This document shows, in pieces, positions 9,998-19,937 of a DNA stretch of 64,000 nt; the first letter of the stretch is position 1, and the number at the start of each line of letters is the position of its first letter. Made by a program: the position numbers and the translations under genes. The DNA comes from Methylococcaceae bacterium (GTDB lineage Bacteria; Pseudomonadota; Gammaproteobacteria; Methylococcales; Methylomonadaceae), in NCBI GenBank assembly GCA_016715325.1, contig JADKAL010000001.1, positions 248,001 through 312,000 on the forward strand. The letters are read 5' to 3'. Below the pieces are notes generated by a model, which worked only from the letters and a program-made list of their open reading frames with translations, searched no databases and had not been told where the DNA came from.

Positions 9998-10073
9998 GCT
10001 GGTGTAGCTCAGTTGGTAGAGCAGCTGATTTGTAATCAGCCGGTCGCGGGTTCGAGTCCCATCTCCAGCTCCA
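9998..10073 (+). tRNA. tRNA-Thr (anticodon TGT)
   Basis: A 76-base cloverleaf can be drawn: D-stem GCTC/GAGC, anticodon stem GCTGA/TCAGC with loop TTTGTAA, TTCGAGT T-loop, discriminator T and encoded CCA. The anticodon TGT reads threonine ACA codons. Two pairs are imperfect: position 6:67 is T-T in the acceptor stem and 50:64 is C-A in the T-stem. It is followed by a strong terminator. Confidence 0.93.
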
Positions 10074-10083
10074 TTATTAAATA

Positions 10084-10123
10084 AAGGAATCAATAGGTTA
10101 TAACGCCTGTGATTCCTTTTTTT
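10084..10123 (+). terminator. Rho-independent terminator after tRNA-Thr
   Basis: AAGGAATCA (10084-10092) pairs exactly with TGATTCCTT (10110-10118), followed by a T-run. It lies 11 bases after the tRNA. Confidence 0.75.
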
Positions 10124-10444
10124 ATGCCCATCAAAATATCTTGCGTGACTTTTGCGTGAGTAAGATTAAATACAAAATTCCACCGATATTCGAGCACTAC
10201 ATTAAAATGAGTTGCACTAAAGCAGTCGCTTAAATTCAGCGTATTTTTTCGATTTCAAACATACCGGACCGGCCAAGTGCAGACCATTAACAGCTTCCCG
10301 TTAATAGCAGATTTTCCTTTGATTCCAGACATCCATTCAGTTTACCGGAAGCAATCACCCTCTTCGATACCAAAAGTTGCATTCACGCAGTGACTCAGGT
10401 AGTCTGCCATCCATTTAAAGCTTAACGTAACCGCCGCACACTGT
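10124..10444 (+). other. Gap before the first ECF sigma gene, with a conserved leader block
   Basis: No gene is seen. The last 73 bases (from CAAAAGTTGC at 10372) align closely with those before the second sigma gene (40147-40219), sharing GACTCAGGTAG and GCCATCCAT. The block may hold the sigma gene promoter, but the similarity may only reflect duplication of the locus. No CGTCTTAA element of the type found before fecR and fecA occurs here. Confidence 0.5.
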
Positions 10445-10951
10445 ATGCCGCCGACCTTCCAAGAGCATATCCTCGACGATCACCAGGACGAACTGCTTAG
10501 GTTTATCTTCCGCAAGGTCAATTGCCCAGATACAGCACAGGACATTTTCCAGGACACTTATGTCCGCTACACCAATTATCCCGAAAAAAACAAGATTGAA
10601 AACCATCGGGCGTTTATTTTCCGCATTGCCGCCAACCTTGTATCTGATTATGAGCGCCACAACCGCGTCCGTGAACGGTTCCATCCCAACGAAGAGATTG
10701 ACCTTGATAGCCTGCCCCAGCAAGACAACCGGCAACCGGAGCAACTGGTTTCCCAGCAGGAACGGCTGCAACAGTTGGCGAAAGCCGTGTCGGCATTGTC
10801 GCCCCGCTGCCGGGACGTCTTTATCTTGATCAAGTTTGAAGAATTGACCTACAGCCAAGCCGCCCAGCGGCTCGGCATTTCTGTCAGCATGGTGGAAAAG
10901 CACCTCAGCCATGCAATCAAAGCCCTGCAACAGTTAAAAACCAGTGAATAA
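10445..10951 (+). CDS. FecI-type ECF sigma factor (locus 1)
   Basis: This 168-residue protein has the sigma-70 region 2 (HQDELLRFIFRKVNCPDTAQDIFQDTYVRY, residues about 12-41) and region 4 (LSPRCRDVFILIKFEELTYSQAAQRLGIS, residues about 118-146) with its helix-turn-helix. The order and length match FecI-like extracytoplasmic sigma factors that direct RNA polymerase to TonB-receptor genes. It is followed by an anti-sigma/FecR gene and a FecA-like receptor, the classic iron-siderophore signalling arrangement. It is about 75-80 percent alike to the product at 40220-40729, so the two loci are paralogous. The inducing ligand cannot be deduced. Confidence 0.93.
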   Translation: MPPTFQEHILDDHQDELLRFIFRKVNCPDTAQDIFQDTYVRYTNYPEKNKIENHRAFIFRIAANLVSDYERHNRVRERFHPNEEIDLDSLPQQDNRQPEQLVSQQERLQQLAKAVSALSPRCRDVFILIKFEELTYSQAAQRLGISVSMVEKHLSHAIKALQQLKTSE

Positions 10952-10975
10952 GAAAATAATTCAAGCGGGACATCC

Positions 10976-11001
10976 GGTTTTTGGGTTAAGGCACGTCTTA
11001 A
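10976..11001 (+). promoter_or_regulatory. Predicted ECF promoter before fecR (locus 1)
   Basis: GGTTTTT, 11 bases, then CGTCTTAA, ending 37 bases before the fecR start. The same arrangement with the same 11-base spacing occurs before fecA of this locus and before fecR and fecA of the second locus. CGTC is a common -10 core for ECF sigma factors. Confidence 0.65.
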
Positions 11002-11037
11002 GGGTATGGGTCACAACAAACCGGAACACTCCAAACC

Positions 11038-12006
11038 ATGAACGCTGACCAGGGCAACACCGCCAAAAACCTAGCCGACACACAAACCCAAGCCAGGGAT
11101 TGGTGGGTACGGGTGAATGGCGGCAACATGGATGCTCTTGAGCAAAGCCGGTTCCAAACTTGGCTTAACGCCAACCCGTTGCACCAATCAGCCTTTGAGG
11201 ACATCAACAGCCTTTGGCGGGAGCTGGACGGCATTAAAGACCTGATCGCCGACGTAATGCCTGCCACCAAGCCCAAACCGCGCCGAATTGCACACTGGCG
11301 ATGGGCCATTCCGGCCTGCCTGCTGGTGGCGGTGCTGTACCCATCGGCCAGCATCAAACTCCGCGCCGACGAAAGCACCGACATCGCTGAAACCCGCACC
11401 GTGCGGCTTGCCGACGGCTCCACCGTGCAACTGAACAGCGAATCCGCGCTCTCGATCCACATTACCACTACCGCCAGGGAACTTAACCTGCTGCAAGGCG
11501 AAGCCCAGTTCACGGTTAGCCCAGACCCCAACCGACCATTTAAGGTGCGGGCAGGCAATGGCATCGTCACTGCCTTGGGTACCGTTTTCAATGTCCGCCA
11601 CAGCCGCCAAGGCGTAGAAGTCACCGTAACCGAACACAAAGTTGCCGTCAAACTTGACGGCAATCCCGCAAACCAAGCCACACAAGCTATCGTAGCACAA
11701 GGCCAGCAAGTGGCTTATGACCAGGACAACGGCTTAAGTGCCGTCAAAACGGTCGATACCCGTATCGCCACCGCCTGGCAACGCGGCAAACTGGTTGTCC
11801 AAGACAAGCCCTTGGGCGAAGTGCTAGCCGAACTGAACCATTACCATCGCGGTTATTTTGTGGTGGCCGACCCCACCATCGCCCAGCACCGGATTAATGG
11901 CGTGTTCAACACCGACAACCCCATCGGCGCACTCAACGCCATCGAAAAGTTCCAACACCTGCATTCAAACCGCCTGTCGCATTACTTGGTGCTTCTGCAT
12001 CGATAA
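11038..12006 (+). CDS. FecR-type anti-sigma/signal-transducing protein (locus 1)
   Basis: The 322-residue protein begins with the cytoplasmic DUF4880 region (ARDWWVRVNGGNMDALEQ, residues about 17-34), which holds the sigma factor. One membrane segment follows near residues 85-105 (WAIPACLLVAVLYPSA). The periplasmic FecR domain comes after (TRTVRLADGSTVQLNSES; GNGIVTALGTVFNVR), then a C-terminal STN-like region (LGEVLAELNHYHRGYF, FNTDNPIGALNAIE). It would carry the receptor's ligand signal across the inner membrane to FecI. The start at 11038 lies shortly after the predicted ECF promoter. It is paralogous to 40817-41779. Confidence 0.92.
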   Translation: MNADQGNTAKNLADTQTQARDWWVRVNGGNMDALEQSRFQTWLNANPLHQSAFEDINSLWRELDGIKDLIADVMPATKPKPRRIAHWRWAIPACLLVAVLYPSASIKLRADESTDIAETRTVRLADGSTVQLNSESALSIHITTTARELNLLQGEAQFTVSPDPNRPFKVRAGNGIVTALGTVFNVRHSRQGVEVTVTEHKVAVKLDGNPANQATQAIVAQGQQVAYDQDNGLSAVKTVDTRIATAWQRGKLVVQDKPLGEVLAELNHYHRGYFVVADPTIAQHRINGVFNTDNPIGALNAIEKFQHLHSNRLSHYLVLLHR

Positions 12007-12017
12007 TCTTGCACCAC

Positions 12018-12047
12018 ATCGTTCCCACGCCGGAACGTGGGAACGAT
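12018..12047. repeat. Perfect 12-bp inverted repeat between fecR and fecA
   Basis: ATCGTTCCCACG (12018-12029) pairs exactly with CGTGGGAACGAT (12036-12047) around a 6-base loop. It resembles the dispersed GTTCCCACG palindromes common in gammaproteobacterial genomes. Without a T-run it is unlikely to be a simple terminator. Confidence 0.7.
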
Positions 12048-12085
12048 ATGAAAAATTATTTAAATATTTTTCATCCCTGACCTCC

Positions 12086-12111
12086 GGTTTTTAAAAGATG
12101 AAACGTCTTAA
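12086..12111 (+). promoter_or_regulatory. Predicted ECF promoter before fecA (locus 1)
   Basis: GGTTTTT, 11 bases, CGTCTTAA, ending 46 bases before the receptor start. Same element and spacing as before fecR. Confidence 0.65.
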
Positions 12112-13528
12112 CAATAGACAAGCCATTTTGTTAAAAAACTAAAGAAACGGGGAAACCATGAAAGAACATCTATTCTCGCCAACCTTCAAGCCAGCCTTGT
12201 CAAACCGGCTGCTTTACTTAACCCTGTTATTAGGGTTATCACCCTGGCAAACAACGGCCTATGCCAATCCTACCATCAGGCAATACAACATCCCGGCGGG
12301 TCCGATGGCGACCGTCGTCAACCAACTGGCTGAAACCGGTGGCATACAGGCGATCTATGACACTCAGGTCACCCAAGGCAGGGTGAGCAAAGGCTTGCGG
12401 GGCAGCTACAGCACGGAAGCCGCCTTGCAAAAGCTGCTGTCCGGGACTGGTTTGAATTATACCTTAAGCGACGGCACGGTTAACATCCGGGCGAGGGCAA
12501 AATCCGATGCCAAATCATTCTTGCCAGTGGCGAACACGCAAGAGCCGCAGTCCGATATCAGCAAAGGCCAGATGATGCCCAAAGTCACCGTGGAAGCTGA
12601 CACAGGCAACCCGTATGACGACCCCAATTGGGCAACCGACCCATATAATCCAGACTACAATCGACCAAACGCCAACACAGGGACAAAAACTGATACTCCA
12701 ATATTGGAGACACCGGTAAATATTCAGGTGGTTACAAGAAAAGTCATGGATGACCAACAAGTGATTTCTTTAAATGACACTGTCAAAAATGTGGCAGGAG
12801 TCCAGCCCGGATTCAGCGCAGGGAATTCCTACAATATTTTTACAATTCGTGGTTTTGGTACTGCACCAGCTGATACCTCACAGAGTAATAGTGTTTACCG
12901 GGAAGGCATGCTGTTGTCGGGAATTCCTCAGTCGACTTCTGCCTTGGATCGAGTGGAAATAATAAAAGGCCCCGCGGCAGTACTATATGGCCGAATGGAG
13001 CCGGGCGGACTAATTAACGCAGTACCGAAAGACGCTTTGGCTAAACCCTATTATTCATTGCAACAACAATTTGGCTCCTATGATTTATACCGTACAAGTG
13101 CAGATGCCACCGGCCCCATTACCTCCAACGGCGAGCTTCTTTACCGGGTAAATCTTGAAAATCTGGATAGCGGTTCATTTCGCAACGGGTTATTTAATCG
13201 ACAACTGAATATCAATCCGAACTTAACATGGAATGTTAACGATAAAACCACTGTAGAGTTAGAATTTGGGTATCAGCGGCAAAGAACCATATATGATTTC
13301 GGCATTCCCGCTTTGGGCACACGCCCGGCAAACATACCAATTAGTCGCTACCTGGGGGATCCGTCGATTGGGGAGTCATTTAATCGTGACGATTACTTAG
13401 TCGATCTGGACTTGGAACATCGCTTCAATGACAAGTGGAAGCTGAAATGGAAAGGGGGCTACGTGCATTCAGACACCAATGACCTACAGTTTGATGGGGA
13501 CACCTTAAACGAACAAACCGGTGAGCTA

Positions 13529-14644
13529 GTGTAACGTCCTCAACAAACATTAAGATATGATACAATTGGTGTCCATGAGAACGCCAATGAAAATTACACT
13601 GATTGAAGAGGATCGAACAGAACTGGAACGCTGGGTGAAGAGCCGGTCTGTTGGGGCTAAACAAAGACTACGGGCTAGAATGGTACTGATGACCGCCGAG
13701 GGCTTGTCAACAACGGTCATTATGGCAACGTTGGGGTCAGCAACCCGACCTGAACAAGTGGCGGAATCGCTATCTCGAAAGTGGTGTTGAAGGGCTCAAG
13801 AAAGGCAAGACCCGCCCGTCGCGGATACCGCCGCTGCCGACTGACAAAGTCCAAGAAGTCCTGGCCTTGACATTGACCGGTAAACCGGCTGCCGCGACGC
13901 AGTGGAGTTGCCGGACGATGGCGGAGCAGGTCGGCATTTCCCGGATGGCGGTGCACGGCATCTGGCGGGAGCACAAACTGAAGCCCCATCAAGTGAAGGG
14001 CTTTAAGGTTTCGAACGACCCGCTGTTCGCCGAAAGTTGCGCGATGTCGTGGCCTTACCTGGACCCACCGGAGAAGGCCATCGTGTTTCCGTCGACGAGA
14101 AAAGCCAAATCCAGGCGCTAGATCGTAGCCAACCCGGCCTGCCGATGAAGCCGGGAAAATGCGGGACGATGACGCACGATTATAAGCGACATGGCACCAC
14201 AACTTTGTTTGCGGCACTCGACGTGCAGACCGGAATCGGTGATTGGGCAATGCCAGCCCAGGCACCGCCACGACGAGTTCCTCAGTCCTGAAGACAATTG
14301 ACCGGCGAACTGACAAAACCTTGGCATTGCATTTGATCGTCGACAACTATGCGACGCACAAACATGCCGAAGTAAAGGACTGGCTGGCCCAGCATCCCCG
14401 GTTCCACTTACACTTCACGCCAACCTCGGCCTCATGGCTCAACTTAGTCGAGCGTTTCTTCCGGGACATTACCGAGGAACGTATCCGGCGTGGTGTTTTC
14501 CACAGTGTTGACGACCTCAAAACAGCGATACAGGAGTATCTCGACCACCGCAATAGCAACCCAAAACCTTACCATTGGACAGCCAAACCAGAGACGATCT
14601 TGGCTAAAGTAGACAAAGCTAAAGATATGTTGAGGACGTTACAC
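13529..14644 (+). mobile_element. IS630-family insertion sequence, copy 2 (inside receptor gene)
   Basis: Same terminal repeats as copy 1, flanked by TA at 13527-13528 and 14645-14646. Its 1116 bp differ from copy 1 by a handful of one-base indels, nearly all in homopolymers, plus at least one substitution. Confidence 0.93.
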
Positions 14645-14647
14645 TAG
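13575..14647 (+). pseudogene. Degenerate IS630 transposase (copy 2)
   Basis: The coding region is broken into short frames. Compared with copy 1 it lacks a T near 13751, single A, G and T residues around 14035-14060, a T near 14089 and an A and a T near 14286, and has an extra T near 14236. The DDE pieces ([22 protein letters not shown]) remain. With this many near-identical one-base changes, either the copy is dead or this stretch was poorly sequenced. Confidence 0.85.
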
Positions 14648-15826
14648 CTCGCTATTTTTATACATCAACGGGCAAGCGCGATCTCTACTATACATCGCTG
14701 AATTTAACTGGACATTTTTCTACCTATGGTTTACAGCACACTATTCTTAGCGGCTTTGATTATTATCAAAATGATAGAGCGGGGGCATTGCAAACACTTA
14801 CTTTTCCGGCGACCTCAATTAATGTTTTTACTGGCGCAACAAATCCAAACACTCCACCTTCATTTAATGGTGTACCGCTTCGTTTAACCGACTATTTGAA
14901 TAGTTGGTACGGTCTTTATTTGCAAGATCAGGTTGACATAACCGATCAATTACACCTGTTACTAGGTGGTCGTTACGACAATACCGATTCATTTTTTGGG
15001 ACAGCGGGACAAACACGTAACAAGAATACGGACAAGCTTAATCCACGATATGGAATAGTCTACCAACCATGGAAATTTCTATCGTTGTATGGACACTATG
15101 TGGAATCTATGGGGGGAATGATAAATGGACAATCATTTGACGGTAAGTTATTCGACCCAGAAACCGCCACAGAGTACGAAGGAGGTATTAAAGTTGAGCT
15201 TCTAGACGGGCAGTTTTCGGGTACCCTAGCCTACTTTGACCTCACCAAACAAAACGTTCTCACTCCAGACCCAGCCCCTGGCATACCTTTTTAGTGTCGC
15301 AATTGGTGAAGCACGTAGTCGCGGCGTTGAATTGGACCTATCTGGGAGAGTGACCGATAACCTGAGTTTGATCGGGACTTATGCTTATACAGACGCAAGG
15401 ATTACAAGGGACAATCCAGACAGTACAACGCTTCAAAGCAATCAGGGACACCGATTACCCAATACTCCTGAGCATTCCGGCAGCTTGTGGGCAAAATGGT
15501 CATTTAGTCAAGAGTCGTTACTCGGTTGGAATGTGGGAGTCGGCATTTATCTAGCCGGGAACCGACAGGGTGATAACCTGAATTCCTACCAAATGCCGGG
15601 GTATGCTCGTTTGGACGCAATGACCGGATACAGTTGGAGTGTAGGGGGTGGGCGTCTTACTGCGCAAGTTAATATTAATAACTTACTTGATAAGCAGTAT
15701 TACGCCGCAAGTCGTTTTAGACGGGAAGCGACGATCACTCCGGGTGATCCTCTGACCGTGCTCGGTTCAATCAGACTTGAATACTAACTGTATCAAGGAG
15801 TAACTGGCATTGAGAGAGCTGGATAA

Positions 15827-17053
15827 ATGACACGAAGACATTGGGTACGCTTACACCGCTATGCCGGCCTTTATCTCGCGTTCTTCCTGACAGTTTCGGG
15901 CCTGACTGGTTGTCTTATGGCCTTTTATCATGAACTGGATGTATGGCTGAACCCGCAGCTTTGGAAGGTAAACCCCGTAGGTCAAAGGAAAGATATATAT
16001 GAACTGATTGAAATTGCTGAGCTGATGATACCTCACGGCAAAGTCGTTTTAATAAACTTAGCTGATATAGCGGATGAAGCCTTGAGGTTATCCATTGCCC
16101 CCAAAGTCGATCCGGCAACCACAAAGCCCTATGTTCTGGAAGTTGATGACCTTTTCCTTAATCCATATACCGGAGAGAAACTTGGCAGTCGACTCTGGGG
16201 TAATATTTCGTTTGGACGCGAAACGTTGATGACCTTGATTTATCGGCTGCATTACGAACTTGCACTTCCGTATAACATAGGCAAATGGTTATTTGGTATA
16301 GCAGCGATCATCTGGACCTTGGATTGTTTTGTTGGCTTCTACCTGACTTTGCCAAGAGGGCGACCTTTCTGGAAAAAATGGTTACCGGCATGGCAAATAA
16401 AAACTTCGTCAAGTTTGACCCGTATCAACTTTGATTTGCATCGAGCCGGTGGCTTATGGCTTTGGACAATGCTGCTTGTCTTTGCCTGGTCAGCTGTCTA
16501 CCTGAATTTAGGTGAGGAAGTGTATTTGCCTACCATGAAAAAAATCTTCGCGATACAGAACCCACGCACAGCCGATTTGCAGGAGGTCATCAATCCTGTG
16601 GAGAATCCTACGGTTGATTGGCACACCGCTCGCGAGATAGGGGCAGTCCTCATGCTTAAATGTGCTAAAGAGCAAAACTTCTCAATTGAACACGAAGAGT
16701 TTTTGATCTATGACAGTAGTCACGGTGTTTATCGCTACGGTGTCAAAAGCTCGCGCGATGTTGGTAAACATGGGTTAACCACTGTCTTCTTCAACGGGTC
16801 AAACGGTGAATATAAAGCGTTGAGCCTCCCAACCGGACAGTATGCTGGAAACACAATAACGACTTGGCTAATTGAATTGCACATGGCTTCAATTTGGGGA
16901 TTGCCTTATAAAATTTTCGTATGTGTTTTGGGGATGGTGGTTACGATGCTGTCGGTAACTGGGGTGGTCATTTGGCTAAGGAAACGCCAGGCGGCAAGAG
17001 TCAAGCATAACAAAATAACCCCTGGTGAAAACTTGCCAGAGCTAAATAATTAG
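15827..17053 (+). CDS. PepSY-associated transmembrane protein
   Basis: This 408-residue inner-membrane protein starts with TRRHWVRLHRYAGLYLAFFLTVSGLTG, the typical PepSY_TM opening with conserved histidines. Further membrane segments lie near residues 165-190, 215-235 and 365-385, and PepSY-like periplasmic stretches lie between. Members are often found next to TonB-dependent siderophore receptors and are proposed to reduce ferric iron or assist its release in the periplasm. It lies 39 bases after the receptor, so it is probably the last gene of this iron locus. IS630 in the receptor could reduce its transcription. Confidence 0.88.
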   Translation: MTRRHWVRLHRYAGLYLAFFLTVSGLTGCLMAFYHELDVWLNPQLWKVNPVGQRKDIYELIEIAELMIPHGKVVLINLADIADEALRLSIAPKVDPATTKPYVLEVDDLFLNPYTGEKLGSRLWGNISFGRETLMTLIYRLHYELALPYNIGKWLFGIAAIIWTLDCFVGFYLTLPRGRPFWKKWLPAWQIKTSSSLTRINFDLHRAGGLWLWTMLLVFAWSAVYLNLGEEVYLPTMKKIFAIQNPRTADLQEVINPVENPTVDWHTAREIGAVLMLKCAKEQNFSIEHEEFLIYDSSHGVYRYGVKSSRDVGKHGLTTVFFNGSNGEYKALSLPTGQYAGNTITTWLIELHMASIWGLPYKIFVCVLGMVVTMLSVTGVVIWLRKRQAARVKHNKITPGENLPELNN

Positions 17054-17506
17054 TGGGTATACTTTGACCGTCTGCTTTTGGTACTTTTGAAAGCCATCCT
17101 TCAAAGACCGGTGTGGGTCGGATAGCCCCTTTCAATTTTCTTGCTCACTATCAATCCCGAACGCCCGCTATCGTTTCCCAACCGTCAATGGCAGATCCGA
17201 AATAAAAAAATTTTTGTCATAAAAATTTTGAATGCTGCTGTGGTATCTTTTTGAGCGGTCGCGATTCATTCAGTTTCGGATAAGAAAAATTCAATTCCTT
17301 TTAACTGAGGAAACTCGCAATCCAGCACTTTATCTAGGATTTTCAACTGACGGTTAAGTGGCGTTGCTCTAACTGAAAGTTAACAATAATTAGGTTAAGA
17401 TATGTTTTTGTTGTATTTGAAAAGAATCAACGTGATATACATCTTTTTTTAAAAATGCTGTACACCTTAACAGGTACATGATTTACGTTTAGTCTGAGAG
17501 CGTCCA
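17054..17506 (+). other. Gene-free stretch
   Basis: AT-rich sequence of about 450 bases between the PepSY gene and the methyltransferase-like gene. No gene, tRNA or convincing terminator was seen. Confidence 0.5.
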
Positions 17507-17968
17507 ATGTTAAACCTTGAACTCCGAATACCACCACCATTCGTCGCACTCCTCACGATCCCATTGATGTGGCTTTTGTCAAATGAACTTCCCACTACAG
17601 AATTCCTTGGATCAGGCCGCATTACGATAGCGTTTGGTATATCTTTACTTGGAATTGCATTTATAAGAACCGGAGTCACGCAATTCAAACGTATGCAGAC
17701 TACGATTACTCCAAGACGGCCAGAAGAAGCGTCCATCCTGGTCACGAACGGAATCTATATTATATCGAGAAACCCAATGTATGTTGGGTTAATGCTAGTG
17801 TTGCTTGGGTGGGCTGCATTCCTCGCTTCACCAATTTCCTTAGCCGGGCCAGTTGCATTCATTGCGTATATCACTCGGTTTCAGATCAAGCCCGAAGAAC
17901 GAATCCTTCTTGCCAAATTTGATGATGAATACCAAAAGTATTTGTCGAGTGCGCGTCGATGGATATGA
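17507..17968 (+). CDS. Isoprenylcysteine/phospholipid methyltransferase-like membrane protein
   Basis: The 153-residue protein has hydrophobic helices near residues 10-25, 38-58, 93-110 and 112-128. The C-terminal family motif is GIYIISRNPMYVG (residues about 83-95), followed by EERILLAKFDDEYQKY (residues about 128-143). These are the SAM- and substrate-binding signatures of the ICMT/PEMT fold. Bacterial members methylate unknown lipids or small molecules at the membrane. It is followed after 84 bases by an AAA ATPase gene; no functional link is evident. Confidence 0.85.
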   Translation: MLNLELRIPPPFVALLTIPLMWLLSNELPTTEFLGSGRITIAFGISLLGIAFIRTGVTQFKRMQTTITPRRPEEASILVTNGIYIISRNPMYVGLMLVLLGWAAFLASPISLAGPVAFIAYITRFQIKPEERILLAKFDDEYQKYLSSARRWI

Positions 17969-18052
17969 GGACTAATCAGCAAATAAAACAGACACCACAG
18001 TGCTGCGCACTTTGGTACGGCTCATTGACACGTTAGGGTTCAGAAACAAGCC

Positions 18053-18826
18053 ATGGCACCACGGAAATTCTCCCGGAAGGTTTTGTCCAGCATGGGCGCA
18101 CCTTACCTCCGGAATATCAGCAGCTATCCCGAACGTATGAAAGGAACAGAATTTCCTTTTACTATCCCGGCATTCCGGCGTGGAATAGCTCTCGACCTGC
18201 CTACCCCAGTAACATTCTTTGTCGGGGAGAATGGAAGCGGTAAATCTACCCTTCTGGAGGCGTTGGCAGAAATATGTGGTTTTAATCCAGAAGGCGGCAA
18301 TCGGGACCATTATCGAGAAGCAAGAGCAGATCGCTCGGAACTAGCTCAGGCTCTCAGGCTCTCTTGGATGCCAAAAGTGACCGAAGGGTTTTTCATGCGT
18401 GCCGAAAGCTTCTTCAACTTCGCAAGCTATCTTGACGGGGTTTCGGATTTCAGGGCCTATGGTGGCAAATCACTTCACCATCAATCTCATGGCGAGTCAT
18501 TCTTAGCCCTTTTTCAGAATCGATTTGAACACGGCATTTATATCTTGGACGAACCTGAAGCAGCATTGTCACCCCAACGACAGCTTGCCTTCCTGAGGAT
18601 CATTCATGAGCTGGAAACACCTCGCCATGCACAGTTTTTGATTGCAACCCATTCACCAATTCTCTTAGCCTATCCTGGTGCAACCCTTTATCAGTTCGAA
18701 GAAGACGGTATACGGGAAGTCGACTACCGTGATACTGAACATTATTTAGTCACGAAAGAATTTCTTAATGGCCCGGAACGTTTTCTTTCTTATCTGTTTT
18801 CCGAAGATGACGATTTTGATGCCTAA
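18053..18826 (+). CDS. AAA-family (ABC-like) ATPase
   Basis: A 257-residue single-domain ATPase. Walker A is GENGSGKST (residues about 62-70), an ABC-type signature SHGES lies near 145-149, Walker B is IYILDEPEAALS (about 162-173) and the switch histidine is in ATHSPIL (about 198-204). It belongs with small AAA_21/AAA_23-type ATPases of unknown role, which can act in defence, repair or plasmid functions. It sits in an accessory stretch with a recombinase and a toxin-antitoxin pair. No nuclease or topoisomerase-primase partner gene is adjacent, so a defence role is only a possibility. Confidence 0.85.
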   Translation: MAPRKFSRKVLSSMGAPYLRNISSYPERMKGTEFPFTIPAFRRGIALDLPTPVTFFVGENGSGKSTLLEALAEICGFNPEGGNRDHYREARADRSELAQALRLSWMPKVTEGFFMRAESFFNFASYLDGVSDFRAYGGKSLHHQSHGESFLALFQNRFEHGIYILDEPEAALSPQRQLAFLRIIHELETPRHAQFLIATHSPILLAYPGATLYQFEEDGIREVDYRDTEHYLVTKEFLNGPERFLSYLFSEDDDFDA

Positions 18827-19164
18827 ACAGTTCTAAGAGTTTTAAACCTGTCGGACGTTCTTGTTTCAATTTTTGCGCTATCCCAAATTTTTGAATGTCC
18901 GTAATCGTTTCATTTTTACCTCGTATTCAGTTGTGGTGTCTTTGCCGACATTCGCAAATTGAAAATATATCAATAGAGCTAGACACATAACCGGTCGTTC
19001 GCAAGCCTAATAAAGTATCGAGTCCAGGATTTGAAAATGATCGAAGCAGACGTTCTCATAGGTTTAATAGTTTCCGTCCATAAAAAACATCTTCAAGATT
19101 TCTGATCATTAAAATCCTGTAAATGACCACCTGTGGCGGTCATTTACTACGAGAAGGAAATTCC
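18827..19164. other. Gap with a perfect hairpin near its end
   Basis: No gene is seen. GTAAATGACC (19119-19128) and GGTCATTTAC (19138-19147) form a perfect 10-bp stem with a 9-base loop just past the recombinase stop codon. No strong T-run follows on either strand. It could be a weak terminator or a recombination-related site. Confidence 0.5.
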
Positions 19165-19833
19165 TTAGACTTCAGTATGCTCAGCCATTTCCAGGGCATC
19201 GTCCACCTCAATGCCAAGATAACGGACTGTGCTTTCCAGTTTGGTGTGGCCCAACAGCAGTTGTATCGCCCTTATATTCTTGGTTTGCCGGTAGATCAAT
19301 GTTGCCTTGGTGCGGCGAAACGAATGCGTCCCGTAATCGGCCGGGTCTAAGCCGATACTGGCCACCCACTTTTCAACGATCCTGGCGTATTGCCGGGTGG
19401 TGATATGCGGTGAGTCATGGATTCTGCTGGGGAACAAGTAGTTTTCGCTTTTCAGTTTGGCTTCTTTGATCCAAGCTGACACGGCACTGCGGGTTTGCTC
19501 AGTGATCTCAAATTGCACCGGCTGATGGGTTTTCTGCTGCATGATCATGGCCCGTTTCAACACCTGGTCGCCGTGGGCGACATCGCGCACTTTGAGCTTG
19601 ACCAAATCGCAACCCCGAAGTTTACTGTCAATCGCCAGGTTGAACAGGGCCAATTCACGGCAGTTATGGGCAATTTGTAACCGGATACGTATCTCCCAGA
19701 CTTCTTTCAGTTTTAAGGGTGGTTTCTGTCCCAGTAATTTACCTTTGTTCCAAGCCTCTTTGTGAATTTCGGCCTTGCTAGAAATCAAAGGTATTGACTG
19801 AGATTGATTTTTGATTGATGTTTCAGCTTTCAT
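19165..19833 (-). CDS. Tyrosine recombinase/phage-type integrase
   Basis: I start this 222-residue protein at the ATG at 19833 because GGAG lies seven bases upstream; an ATG at 19869 has no site. The catalytic arginine is in SKLRGCDL, the HxxR box is THSFRRTKA, the second histidine box is LLGHTKLES, and the tyrosine is in TVRYLGIE. It lacks a clear N-terminal arm-binding domain, so it is a short XerC/D-like or integron-like member. It diverges from the parDE operon and may have brought this segment in. No flanking direct repeats were identified. Confidence 0.9.
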   Translation of the reverse strand: MKAETSIKNQSQSIPLISSKAEIHKEAWNKGKLLGQKPPLKLKEVWEIRIRLQIAHNCRELALFNLAIDSKLRGCDLVKLKVRDVAHGDQVLKRAMIMQQKTHQPVQFEITEQTRSAVSAWIKEAKLKSENYLFPSRIHDSPHITTRQYARIVEKWVASIGLDPADYGTHSFRRTKATLIYRQTKNIRAIQLLLGHTKLESTVRYLGIEVDDALEMAEHTEV

Positions 19834-19891
19834 GTTCATTCTCCCATTTAAAATTAATGGAAGAGCCATGATCGCATATTTACCTTAAAAG

Positions 19892-19908
19892 TATGATAAT
19901 ATCATACG
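19892..19908. promoter_or_regulatory. Palindromic operator before parDE
   Basis: GTATGATA-A-TATCATAC is a perfect 17-base palindrome with a central A. It lies 29 bases before the antitoxin start, where ParD-type antitoxins usually bind to repress their own operon. Confidence 0.65.
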
Positions 19909-19937
19909 AATATTAGCACTGATTCAAGGGTTCATTT

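Larger units (their letters stand above)
12158..15787 (+). pseudogene. FecA-type TonB-dependent receptor, split by IS630 and frameshifted (locus 1)
   Basis: Removing the IS restores a receptor of about 837 residues. It has a signal peptide (LLYLTLLLGLSPWQTTAYA), an STN signalling domain (residues about 45-110, YNIPAGPMATVVNQLAETGG), then the TonB plug (DTPILETPVNIQVV, DRVEIIKGPAAVLYGRMEPGGLIN) and the barrel, ending in an aromatic strand (SIRLEY). The STN domain marks it as a transducing ferric-siderophore receptor that would signal through FecR. IS630 copy 2 sits after codon GAG-CTA at 13527. The right part, from 14647, continues in the same frame. A further frameshift near 15290 is one extra T in a run of five. 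GGGG upstream of the ATG serves as ribosome site. As read, it cannot make a full receptor. Confidence 0.92.

Noticed and set aside
10074..10444. Integrase or attachment site after tRNA-Thr
   Set aside because: No integrase-like frame and no repeated tRNA 3' end were seen there; only a terminator and the sigma leader block.
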